Assembly (NCBI GenBank): GCA_946122785.1
Contig: CAMGYJ010000004.1
Location: forward strand, 14,468,150-14,532,149
Direction: 5' to 3'
DNA: 64,000 nt
Source: Linum tenue
Lineage: Eukaryota > Streptophyta > Magnoliopsida > Malpighiales > Linaceae
Position 1 is the first letter of the stretch, and each line of letters begins with the position of its first letter. The translations under genes were made by a program, and so were the position numbers. The notes beneath the pieces were generated by a model. That model was given only the letters and a program-made list of their open reading frames with translations, had not been told where the DNA came from and ran no database searches. Shown one piece after another: positions 21,486 to 32,832 of the stretch.

Positions 21486-23313
21486 TGATTACTCGATATT
21501 TGCACATGTTTTCCCCTTTGTTTCTTGATCGTGAAAAGGGGTTCCAACGATTGAAATGAATGGAAGAGCACCCGATCCTATGAGTTCTTGGTCGTGGAAT
21601 TTTATGAATCTCCTTATCCATTAATTGGTTGTCTTAGTTCCACTATTTCTCATGATCCTGGCTTGAGCCTAGCACTCGGATTGAGAGAGATAGGGGACGT
21701 CTTAGAAGACCAGTTGACCTCGTAAGTTGCTAATTGATCTAGAAAATCCTCTAAAGACGATCGTGGTTGCATGTTACCATAAAGGTCTGGAGAGTTTCAT
21801 TGGTTTGAGTCAGGTATGCTGGGGGACAAGCAAACGGTTAAGTGTGGGGGGATTTGATGACTAGATATTTGCACATGTTTTCCCCCTTTGTTTCTTGATC
21901 GTTTAAGCTTGCATATCGCTCCTTTTTCCTATTTTACTCAAGGTTGTGTTCCTTTGTCACATTATAGGTCCTAGTGAGTAAAGGGAGGCATAGGCGCAAG
22001 TTTCAAGTCAATCGGAGATCAATTGGCGATTCGGGAGAAGAAACTCGGGCATGACCTGAAGAATAATGGATTTCTACCTCATTTATGGACAAAGAATCAT
22101 GAAATCTTGTCATGAAAAGAAAGAGGACGATACTTCGAGCGTCTAGGATCAAACGGCAACTGATTTGGAGTCCGGACGAGGGAGAAACGAAGCATTGAAT
22201 ATAGGGGAACAGGTTCGGTGGAAGAAACACGGGCAGACTCCACTAAAAACACGGCCGTGTTTCATCTGGTACCTGCCAGTGTTTTTTATGCCGAGCCTCT
22301 CTTGTGAAGATTGCTGAAGGGATTTAAAACACGGGTGGGACCAAAACACGGGCAGGACTAAACACGGTCGTGTTCCCGACCGTGTTTATGCCCCTGCTCG
22401 GGTATAAGTCTATTTTCTGCAATTTTTGAGAGGAGAGAGCTGGGTTTTGGATCCCAAACACCCAAGGGACGAACCAAAGAGAGAGAGGGGGATTTGACGG
22501 AAATCTTGGAGTAGAATTGGAGGATTTCTTCGCCTTGGAAGCTCGAGGAACAAGCCCGGACTTGAAGACTGATCATCTGAAGATTCTTACTACAATCTCT
22601 CTCTTCTCTATGGAGTAACTTCCCTTCACTTAGGTTTTGAGGAACCCTAGTCATGTTTGTTTGATTGGATGATAGTATGAGTACTCTTACTTGATAATCT
22701 TGAGTTCATATTCAATCTATGCATGTTTTTATCATTCAATTATGCTTTAGTCGATATTATTGATTTTGCTTTGATCCTATGAGAGCGAATACCTTATTAG
22801 GTCAATAGAGCGCCATAGATTGATAGTATTGGATCGATTGCTTTAGTCGAGGGTCGATTCACTGCTTTGTATCGATTGATAACCTCATTCGATAGAGTGA
22901 ATCTAGTTCAGAACACCTTGATCGGTTGTTCTAGAGAAGGATACGTCCCTTTAGGCAATTGACTCAAGAGGTCCGTGTTCCTTTAGTCGAGACTCAAGGT
23001 CTAGTTAAGGATTCTCGGCATTGTGAATGAAAGTGAAACAGGGTAGAGATCATCAATCATTAATCTGGCTAGTGGCTAGGGGGAATCATACCTAAGTGAG
23101 TTCCCAACCTGTAATTAGATTAACTTTAATTGTAGTTTGCTAGAGTAGTTTTAGTTGTTCTATCTTAATCTGGTTTGCTAGATAATGAACTGAAGCTGAG
23201 GAAAAGTAACTCTAGAGACGCGTGGATTCGATATTTATTACTTGAGCACTATACTGCAGTCCCTTTCATTGGTTACACTTGGCCTTTGTTAAGAGTTGTG
23301 TCATAGCGAGTCA
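21486..23313 (+). mobile_element. Athila-like Ty3/gypsy deletion derivative
   Basis: It is bounded by a perfect 5-bp target duplication AAGGG (21481-21485 and 23314-23318). The left end keeps only about 49 bp of a 5' LTR (TGATTACTCGATATTTGCAC...). It then jumps into the 3' interior, a purine tract (AGTGTGGGGGG, 21841-21851) and a full 3' LTR (21855-23313). The GTGTGGGGG tract directly before TGATGA and the LTR ending ...ATAGCGAGTCA are Athila-type features. No coding sequence is left. Confidence 0.85.
21855..23313 (+). repeat. 3' LTR of the Athila-like derivative (1,459 bp)
   Basis: It begins TGATGACTAG and ends GCGAGTCA. The first 49 bp match the residual 5' LTR at 21486-21534 with about four differences. 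Confidence 0.8.
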
Positions 23314-23318
23314 AAGGG

Positions 23319-24002
23319 GAAGGGTTAAGAAGTTGATTTTTTATTTTTATTTCTTATAATTAAATATTTTTAAGTAAATATGATGTGTAATATACTTGTC
23401 ACTTGATGTTGATTTTTTGATGACGTGTGCGCTGATCTGACGTCCTAGTCGGTATATTGCTAACATAACTGACGGCGTTAAAGTTTGTAACGGAAATGAC
23501 TAGATTTGTCACACTACCTTCCAATATTTTGGTATTTTGTGTATTTCGAAAGTTGTTGCTATATTTGTCACAAACGTGATAGTTGTGGCTATGGAAGTGG
23601 ATTTTGCCCCAAACAATTCGAGGATATCCTAACAAATCTCCCCCTTAACTTGAATTCTCTCCGAAATACCAGTAGTGTCGGATGCAACCTAAATTGCCAA
23701 ATGCACCCAGATGCAATCCAAATCGTCAGACACAAACGTCATGTAAATAGCCAAACTTAAATGTAACTAAAATTGCTAGATGTACCAAACTCTTCAAATC
23801 TCTAAATGTACCAGAATTTCCTCTGCCTCCAAATTCCCCTAAGGGCAGTAAACAACTTAGAACATGTAGCAAGTCCAACTTGTGTTGGGACTTGCCCTGC
23901 AAAACCATATAGATGTTATTTCAGTCCATAACACTAATATCAAATTTACCTCTAACTCCAAACCTGCAACTCCCAATTGATTTGTCACACAATAAATAAA
24001 AG
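23319..24002. other. Intergenic repeat relics, no gene
   Basis: About 23400-23620 resembles the terminal part of a DNA transposon, but no partner arm was found. About 23650-23900 has degenerate CCAAATGTACC-like phrases. No gene recognised. Confidence 0.4.
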
Positions 24003-25318
24003 GAAAAATGAGAAACTTGGACCCCATTTAAAATTTCCTACATCTAGAGTGAAAATAGGAAGGTAAATTTGTATTCACATTCATTTTTTATTTACATGAA
24101 AAAAATACATCAGCAATGAGATTTGAACCATGGTCTCTTTAAACAAAGACAAGAAGCACAACAAATTACACTAAACAAATTTGTTTGATTTTTTTAAATT
24201 AAAAACATTTAAGAAGGTTAAATCTGAAAAAATCATAGGACTTTTCCACCACGGTTAGCTAATCCGCTAACTCTCCCGTATTTTTTTTTTTTTTTTTGGT
24301 ATTTGATACTTCTAATTTCATATTTTGTTTATTCCAATTTGAGTTTAATAATTTAATTTCCGTTTATTTTATAAAAGGAGGATAATTTTAAATCGTAACC
24401 CAAATGTCTTTGTTTATATATTTCACATCGAATTGCACTCTTTTTCCCATTGAATGGAATTGCACTCTTGACTCTACCGAAGCTATGTAAAATTATTAAC
24501 ATAGACTTAATTTTTATAAGTATCATAAATCAACGATATTTTTTTACCACAGAAGTTTTGAGTGAATATGTGACACATGTGTCTTTAAGAGAGAGATAAA
24601 TATGGAAAGATTGAGTGATGTTGGTTTGCCGAACGCGGATCGAAAAAGCACCACTCATGTAAACGGGTCCAAATAGTGCCTCGACCCACTAATCGCTCAA
24701 TCATTGCCGTCTCTCCAAACTTCTCATCAGACTCAGCAACCGGCTAACCTCCTCCACCTCTATTGTCACGCCAGAACAATTTTTGGAGGGGTAAATATGG
24801 AAAGATTGAGTTTTGTTGGTTTGACGAACGCGGATGGTTAAGGCACTACAAATGTAAACAAGCTCAATCCTACTAAACGCTCAACCACCGCGCTTACTTT
24901 CGCTACACCTAATATAATAGTAAAATGGGAAATGTGATTTCCCTATTATAAAATCCCTACATCCATAGCGAAAAAAGGAAGGGAAGATTCGTCTTCATAA
25001 TCATTTATTATTTTCTTTTTCATAAGAAAAACATACATCATTGATGGGATATAAATTGTGGTCTCTTTGAGATAAGACAAAAAATATAACCAGTTACACT
25101 AAAAAATAATCTTTTTAAATTAAAAACATACAAGAAGTTTAAATCTGAAAAATTATAGGAATTTTCCACCATGGTTAGTTAACTCACTTACTCTCCCGTA
25201 AATATTTTTTGGTATTTGATACTTCTATTTTCATATTTTGATTATTTCAATTTGAGTTTAATAATTAATTCTATTTCTGTTTATCTTACAATAGGAGAAC
25301 AATTTTAAAATCGTAACC
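24003..25318. repeat. Dispersed repeat, two head-to-tail copies
   Basis: Copy A (about 24003-24790) and copy B (about 24791-25318) share ordered blocks: GAGATTTGAACCATGGTCTC-like, CATAGGACTTTTCCACC-like, CTCTCCCGTA, GGTATTTGATACTTCTA and TTTTAAATCGTAAC, as well as GGTAAATATGGAAAGATTGA with TTGGTTTG.CGAACGCGGAT. Related sequence recurs at 29135-29500 and 32345-32670. The TTTGAACCATGGTC block resembles an inverted tRNA box B, so a SINE-like origin is possible but unproven. Confidence 0.6.
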
Positions 25319-25359
25319 TGTAGACACCACATTTTGTCCGGGTCTAAAACTTTCATAAC
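25177..25359. repeat. Duplicated LTR junction, copy 1 (183 bp)
   Basis: Identical to 25630-25812 apart from one C/T difference. It comprises 142 bp of the host repeat followed by the first 41 bp of a Tat-type LTR (TGTAGACACC from 25319). Confidence 0.95.
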
Positions 25360-25629
25360 CTAGAATAGAAGTCAAATATCTAGTATCATTTTCTAGCTAT
25401 GAATACGAAAATAGTAGTTGGAGGATGGCATCTATTCCGCTGCAAGTGAATCAAAAAAGAAAGGCAAGAAAGAAAAGCTAGCGAAGGAACGAAGTTGCTC
25501 GACCGATAGGGAGAGGAACGAAGTTGCTCGCATTTTAATTAGAACAAGAAGGAGAGGAAGGGAATATATGAGCCCGTAGGGCGAAGGTTTAGAATATATG
25601 AGCCCGTAGGGCGAAGGGAGACCTAAAAC
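25360..25629. other. 270-bp filler between the duplicated junctions
   Basis: It has no similarity to its neighbours. It contains two copies of GAACGAAGTTGCTCG (about 25490 and 25518) and two of AATATATGAGCCCGTAGGGC (about 25563 and 25592). The base composition and the GCCCGTAGGGCGAAG phrase recall plant mitochondrial intergenic DNA, but that is only an impression. Confidence 0.6.
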
Positions 25630-25812
25630 AGTTAACTCACTTACTCTCCCGTAAATATTTTTTGGTATTTGATACTTCTATTTTCATATTTTGATTATTT
25701 TAATTTGAGTTTAATAATTAATTCTATTTCTGTTTATCTTACAATAGGAGAACAATTTTAAAATCGTAACCTGTAGACACCACATTTTGTCCGGGTCTAA
25801 AACTTTCATAAC
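25630..25812. repeat. Duplicated LTR junction, copy 2 (183 bp)
   Basis: Second copy of 25177-25359, offset by 453 bp. This copy continues into the rest of the LTR. Confidence 0.95.
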
Positions 25813-28800
25813 TACATTTGAAGGATTGGAGAGGGTAGCCCGAATTAGACAACCATACGATTTTGGTTCGAGTTCGAATGAGATGAAGTATTCAAGTTTG
25901 ATATCAAGAAAGCGCACTACAAAGCATCATTGAAGAATTTGAAACTGCAATACAATAATTTGGTTTCACATGGGATCTATAAAAGAATCTTAGATACAAG
26001 TGGCATAGTCTATTTTCCAACTAAAACAAGCCTGGCCCGTCACTTGAAGCTTTGAGGCCCAGACCAGCCATTGATCTGCAAAAACAAAGACAAAATCAGT
26101 CAGATCAAACCCAAACTCGAATTCAAAGTCCACAAGTTAAAATCATAATATCATAGCCCAGTTCGGGCCAAGGGCAAGACTAGACAAAGCCCATTTTGAG
26201 CTCAGACGACGACCAGCTCGGCTTACAAATCCGGGACCAACTCTCCCAACTCGGCCCCAACTCACGTGGCAATCTTATCCAGAACTGACCCTGACCAGTC
26301 AGGACCGACCAAGTGTGGTGTAGGTCTCACAATTGGCCTCAAAACCGACGAATGAGACATTAACACGTGGCACGTCCTTTTCCCTATAAAGGAGCTCTTT
26401 GGCTCTTTGTTTTAGGGGAGAAAGGGGAGAAGAACGCTTACAGAAACATATAATCAGAAATAATTTTCTTTTTTTCCACTTTTCTTTGTTACTAAGTTAA
26501 GTACATGAGATCAGCAAGATAGAAGGGTGCAAAGAGGTAGTGAGCTAGGGAGCATCGCCATCAAACAGAAACCAGCCTGGTCCAGAAACTTCAACCAGGT
26601 TGGTGCTCATACGCGGCTTCCATTTTCTTAATAACATATTATTCAGTTTTGCCAAGTTCATACTATCATCATGATGTTATAATGTTCCATCTACTTGCCT
26701 ATTTATCCAGGCACTTTACTTTACAAGCTCATTTATATTAAAGCACTCTATTTACCAAGATCTGCTCATATAAGTTTCATTAAGATCTTTCATTGAAGTT
26801 TTTTTTCCCTTGTATCATTAACTTTGTCTGCGCTATTACCATTGTGCCAATCTATAGACTGATTAACTTCACTATCCATGAACTTAGATATTTTATTTTA
26901 AATTTCTGTCGTGTTTAGATATCCCTATTTGTAGGGATAGATAGCAAATTAAAGTACAACTAATAGCATATTTTGGATACAAGCAAAAACCACTTTTTAG
27001 AAGTCCATGGATCAACCTGGATCCAGATCCATCGAAAATCACCCACTACATAAATTTTGGATTTTCAAAATCCACAATTCAACCATAATCTAATCGCAAG
27101 CAGTGGTGGAAATATGTAGGAGCTAAAGTACAATTCATAACAAACACCTTGAACACAATAAATTTCAGATTTTCAAAATCCACCACATAGTTCAGCAAAA
27201 TCACAAGCAGTAGCAGTGATTTTTATCGCTAAAATTAGCGATTTAGAGCATGTTAATTACTTTTCTACTACAAAAAAATTTCCCCTTCTCCTTTTTAGCA
27301 ATTTTCAGCATATCAAGCTACATCCGAAACCATCCATCTAACACATTAAAAACCCTAAAATTCCATATGGTTAAACTCATTCACAACCTTATTTTCTAGT
27401 ACTCAGACCTACAAATCATTTAGATCTATAGTAGTATAATCCACATTTTAGTTTTAAATCTCTCAATTCCCAAATTAATAGAGTTATAGGAGACCTCACC
27501 TAGACCAGTATGCTCTTAAACCTCTAATAAGTCAGGATCGATAAGTCAGGATCGACAGTCGATTTTCTGTCACCGCTAGCCAAAAATATCCTCGTCACAC
27601 CGGCGACTCTCCGTTTCCCCGACAAAAGATCCGAAGCCAACAATAGAAAAACCCAAATCAAAACGTAAAAAGTAACAATACCAGAATCCAGTTTTTAAAC
27701 AAAAATAAAAGGCCCACATGCAATCCAAAATCTAACCTAGAACGAAACCATACTCGGTCTAGTTGAAGCTGGAGTCATTTTCTTTCGTGATTTGGTGACG
27801 GTGTGTCTTCTGTCTTTGCTGCCGCCCGCGAGGACCGGATTCAACGGCGACCCCTTTTTTTAAACTCCCATAGCATCAAACCAAAACTAAACCCTAGATC
27901 AGAATCATAAAACGAAAGTGAAACCAACAAATAAGCCCCAAATCGCCATGCAAAGAGAAAAAAATGTTTTAAAAAAATGAACCTTCGATTTCCCTCCTAG
28001 TCGTCGTCGTTTTCGTCGCCGGCGGTGTATGCCTTATCGTCACCGTCGCTGCTACATGCCCTATCATCACCGTTGCCGTTGTATGTCTTTTCATTTTTAT
28101 TCTTGTCGTTTCCAAAATCAAGGAGAGGAAGGTGGGTTTCGCTTTTGTGGTGTTTGCTAGCATTTCAGAGGAAGAGTTTCTTTTCCTTCTTCTCATTCAG
28201 AGGAGGCAGAGACAAGAGAGAACAGGAGAGATGGAAGGGTCGAGAGAGGGAGTGAGGCGGCCATTCGGCCGATTTCAGGGTTTCTAAAAGATGATTATAT
28301 ACCCCGACAACTAAAATGACTTAATTACTCCTAGAGTTTCCTAAAAATCTACCACCCACTGCCACCGTGTTTTTGAGTAGTTACGAAATTGCCATTACCC
28401 CGGTCTATGCAATAAAACGTAAATCACAAAAATTATAGTGAGCGAGTTTTGAACCTTTGTTCTCGGGATCGAAATGCGACTACAACTGACGATATAACCA
28501 ATTGGGTTGATGGCCTATCATGCATAAATCTAATCATTCCGTTTACATTTATTGTTTAATATCCTTAATGCGAAATATTGAATGTGGATTAGATTAATTC
28601 TATTTCTTTTCTAATATATCAAATTTCTTCTTAATAACTGAAATCCCTATGTTCTCTTTTCATAACTTCATAATAATCAACTTAAATTTTATAAACAAAA
28701 ATCTTTAACACGAGAACCAAGATCAGTGGAACGTGATAAAAGTTACATTATCAAAATTCTAACGAACTTCATGGACTTTGATCCCGTGTCACGGGTATGT

Positions 28801-29134
28801 AGGCAACCGATAAGGTTCGAGTTCAACTAACTAATTAAATTTATCTTTAAATTGTACGTAAGTGGGCGTATAAAAATCATTTACTAATACGACATATTAG
28901 CGGTCCAGTGGGACCCTATAAATACCAATAATTATTAAAAATACCCAACTCGTATAAACTTATCAACTTAAGTACTACCGATTTAGGGCATTGTGAGGGT
29001 GTTGCTTAACTTTCCCACCCGAACCCATATCTCTTAATTGCAGACCAAGTCTCGTAGTGTTCGATCCACTCCAAGTACGATCAATGGCGACTCCAAAAGC
29101 CAACTCGACCCGACCCCGAGGGACGGTTGCGACA
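25772..29134 (+). mobile_element. Tat-type Ty3/gypsy solo LTR, possibly with inserts
   Basis: It starts TGTAGACACCACATTTTGTC, a usual start for Tat/Ogre-group LTRs, and ends GGTTGCGACA at 29134. The flanks are TAACC (left, 25767-25771) and CAACC (right, 29135-29139), a target duplication with one mismatch. The host repeat resumes at 29135, matching copy A from about 24398 (AACCCAAATGTC against AACCCTAATGTC). A promoter-like CTATAAAGG lies at 26384. TGGCGACTCC near 29086 resembles the tRNA-Arg primer site of this group. Parts of 26640-28750 may be later inserts; about 27770-28290 is GC-richer and could be one. No coding sequence recognised. Confidence 0.6.
26384..26392 (+). promoter_or_regulatory. 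LTR TATA box
   Basis: CTATAAAGG follows a GC-rich stretch with CACGTGG and precedes a purine-rich leader. It is probably the core promoter of the Tat-type LTR. Confidence 0.5.
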
Positions 29135-29500
29135 CAACCCTAATGTCATTGGTGCAAATATTGCATATCCAATCGCAATATTGAATGTGTAGAAGCGATG
29201 CAGAATTCTTAACATAGACTCAAATTTGATAACTACCATAAAACAAAAATATTTATTAACACAGGAGTTTCTAGTGAATATGAGGCACATTCTTTAAGGG
29301 GGGGTAAATATGGAAAGGTTTATTGATGTTGGTTTGTCGAACACGGATGTAAAAGACGCAACTATTGCAAACATATCTAAATAGTGTCCCTATCCCATCA
29401 AACTCGACAACCGCCTAACATCCTCTACCCATATTGTTACGCCAAAGCAATTTTCGGAGGGGTAAATATGGAAGGTTGAGTGTTCTGCTTTGAGAGCTGA
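29135..29500. repeat. Continuation of the dispersed repeat after the solo LTR
   Basis: Co-linear with 24398-24800: AACATAGACT, CACAGGAGTTT, GTGAATATG, GGTAAATATGGAAAG and TTGGTTTGTCGAAC. It repeats the GGAGGGGTAAATATGGAA phrase twice. Confidence 0.6.
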
Positions 29501-29611
29501 TTGGTGGGTTATTTAGTTTCTTTGACAGTAATGTGTGATCTATTAACCATCAATTCATTTGGTTGATCTTCTAGATTGACTTTTGAGTTGATTAAAGATA
29601 CATAGCTTACT

Positions 29612-30260
29612 TAGGGGTGGGCACGTGGGTGGTTAATCCGCGGATTGATATCGATCCACCCGCAAATAATTCGACCCGCAAGCAGTGAGTGATTGATGTG
29701 GGTGGATTGCGGATTGATAAATCTCCCACCCTCACTTTTTTGGGTGGGTGGTCGTTGGATTGCGGGTCACCCGAATAACCCGCATTCTATTTTCACATGA
29801 AAAAATGTTTTTTTGACTACCATTATTGGTTATTGTGTTGTGTAATATCCGTTAGATATTGAATATTGGAATGTAGATTATTGTATATCCATTAAATATT
29901 AGGATAACAACTTTAAATTATTAATTTTATCAAAATCACAAAATGCGTAAGTTTACTCTACACAATTGGTTGATAGAGTAGTAATTTTTTTTACAAATAC
30001 TACATGGATTCGCTTGAGACAAAGTGAGAAGTGTTTTAATTGATACACTCTTACTAATTTACTATAACTTATTATAAATGTTAGTCAACTTTCTTAATGG
30101 CTAGTTGGAGAATTATTTTTGAGGGTTAACTCATGACCATACCGCACTCATTCGTCACCCACCCAACCCGACCCGCAGAAGAATGTGGGTGGATTGCAGG
30201 TCACAATTATTCCAACTCGCTAGTAAGAGGGTGTGTCAATTTGAAACGAAAATCCACCCA
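29612..30260. mobile_element. hAT-type non-autonomous element, one end only
   Basis: The left end TAGGGGTGGGCACG is followed by many GTGGGTGGATTGCGG / ACCCGCA phrases, with a second cluster at 30155-30210. The expected right end (GCCCACCCCTA) is absent, so the element is truncated or degenerate. Confidence 0.5.
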
Positions 30261-32344
30261 ACCTTGCTTTTGTTATGATACTCCTTTTCAGTATCATCAT
30301 TTTCCTAATTTGAATGTTTTGTTGTTAGTTTCCAGTAAACAAAGATTATTATGCTTAGTGATAACATAGAGAATAGCTTCAATCATATACCACTTTTACA
30401 CAAATTTTATATGTAAGAGATGAGATAGTTACCGAATTGAACTACTCAAGCTATATTGTTGATCTTCAACATATAGAACATGGTTTCTTTTGACCGAAAT
30501 AACCTCATGATTGCAGATAAGTTTTTACAATATGATGTTTCGTGATATAGGTCACTAGCTTCCATATTTAAAAGTGGAGTTCTAATAATTACAATATAAA
30601 AAGCATGAGTGATACCCATAATTGGAGCAGATACAAGGTGGTTTGATATTCTTCTCTCTACACGGAATAAATACATGGTGAGCATATGTTGACATGGAAA
30701 GGACAAACCGATCGAACTCTTTTTGTTTGTAGTATTGCCTATTGAAATATACACATGCCTAGAACCGACTGATTGGACATCTCTACATGGAATTTATTTA
30801 CGGGATTTTTGTTCATCAAAATCGCATGCCAAGTAAGCTCCCTCCTTAATCCTTCTAACTTTCTTAATTCGCACATGCATACAATCATAAGAAATATGTA
30901 CGAAATTGTAATTCGGGTGCTTCATTAGTGTTGTTTCCATAAGATTGTATTATTTGGGGTGGTTGTTCTAGAATTATGAATCGTGATGATATCTCCTCTC
31001 TAAAAATTATAAAGTTAAGCAATAAATGAGACTAACTTGAGATTCCTCTTTAGTTTAGATGGTAAGAGAGCAATGGCCCACGTCAAATTGATTGGGGGGT
31101 TGAGGAGGCCTGAGAAACGGTCTAGGCTTCTTCAGTGCAGCACAAGATTTTGATAGTATCTCGTCCAAATAAATTTTTGTTGTCTTGTTGTTGTTGGTAC
31201 AAGATGTTTACCTAGACGAGAGCCCCAGCAAGTTAGCTCTTGGAGTTGCAATGCAAAAATTGGTAAGGCAGAAATGGTTTATACAAAAGGCTATACTATG
31301 ATCATATATGACGTGTCGGTAGAGATAGACGCCAATCTCATTTCATTGACGAAGCCACCGAAGAGAAAGAGAATCGATATTAGTACTCTAAATTTTACAA
31401 GGCTGTTATACTGATCATTTATTTCATTTCATGTAAATTCGTATTATGGTTGAAGTGATATTACCTCAAGCCATAAGTTGCAACAATGAATGGTTGTTTG
31501 GATTAATGTGCATTGATGCAAAATGTTGTGTAGCTGCCACGAAGGAGTAAGAGAGGACCAATCAATGTGTTTGCTGCCAAGAAGGATAAAAATTGTGACA
31601 ATGGAGAGGTTATATAACGATTGACTTATATAAATTGAAGAGATAGAAAGTACAGAGATGCAAGTCATTTGTGTGTTTAGTGTAGCAGAGTGATTATGAG
31701 TGATTTGGCAGGATTTCACAGTGGTAGGGGTATCGACAAAAGTTGTTATATGTTGGTGTTTCCAGACATATGTTGCTTGCCTGTTTAATTTGTTTGTATA
31801 TGAGATTTCTACAATAGATTCAATGTTTTGTATTTATTTCTTTTTTCTGTCATTTTAAATAACCAAACTATTTATCATGAAAAACTAGCCGATGCATTCT
31901 ATCGACTTAATTTGGACATTGTTGGTTTTGATTTTCTCCGCCAGGGATTCATCGTCTTTTATGTCACTGTGGTTTTTGGTATAAGGGCAATCCAGATTGA
32001 TTTTTTTTTTATAAAATCTCTTGGTGGCTTCCATTTTCACCATGGAAATTGGAGTCAGGTTAGCATTCCTTTGGTTTTTCATGTTCACTCTAGGGGCATC
32101 AAGGTGCTTGACAATAGTGGCTATATTTAGGGCTAATTACTTGGTTTGAATTGTCCATTATAGTGTTTATGTTTTACTGTTTCTTTTGTAATGCAATAGG
32201 ATAATAACATCGCCACAGACATGCTAATGGGTAATGTCAGAATCAGAGTACCAATTTTTGAAACTACGTTGATCGAGGGGTCGTGTAATAAGCACATATA
32301 TTTAATGCTACAAGGGAAAACTTGACCTCTCATTTCAGATTTTT
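30261..32344. other. AT-rich intergenic DNA, no gene seen
   Basis: Frames up to about 100 codons occur on both strands (such as 31828-32130) without recognisable motifs, splice structure or codon bias. I see no element ends. Confidence 0.5.
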
Positions 32345-32670
32345 TGCAAAGAGAGCAAAAGTAGGAATGACATTTCTGTCTTCATAATTACCTATCTTAT
32401 TATTTTTGTATAGAAAAAGAAAGAGACATATTGGGATTTGAACCATGGTCACTTCAACACAAAGTCAAGGTGCTCATGTATATTTGTTGTATCTTTTTAA
32501 ATTAAAAATATACATGAACTAAAATATGAAAATCACAGAACTTTTGAACAGTTAGCTAGCCCAATAAATATTCATAAGTACTTATTTGGTGTTTTGATAG
32601 TTCAATTTTGAAATTTTGTTTACTTTAATTGTAGTTTAATACTTTATTAAATTTTTTATCTAGCTTATAA
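32345..32670. repeat. Third copy of the dispersed repeat
   Basis: It shares GGGATTTGAACCATGGTCAC, TTTTTAAATTAAAAATATAC and TTTGGTGTTTTGATAGTTC-like blocks in the same order as copies A and B at 24003-25318. Confidence 0.55.
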
Positions 32671-32671
32671 A

Positions 32672-32832
32672 TAGACGGACGGGTATGGTTTCAATCGGGT
32701 TGCAGATTAGTCGGGTTGTGAGTTCATCGGGTTCTGGTTAGTAGGGTTGTAGGTTCATCGGGTTGTGGGTCAATTGGGTCATGGGTTGGGCGGGTTGTGG
32801 GCCAATTGGGTCACGGGTCGGGCGGGTTGTGG
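32672..32832. repeat. TCGGGTTGTGG minisatellite-like array
   Basis: About ten imperfect units of TCGGGTTGTGGGTCAAT-type sequence. The composition resembles the ACCCG-rich interior of local hAT elements, suggesting origin from one of them. Confidence 0.7.

Noticed and set aside
21239..21621. Pro-rich and Gly-rich frames on both strands.
   Set aside because: Produced by a GTGG simple-sequence tract; no start context or similarity.
28025..28255. Leu/Ser/Phe-rich frame and its Arg/Thr-rich complement.
   Set aside because: Low-complexity GTCGTC and GAGAGA sequence in the Tat-type LTR region; no gene structure.
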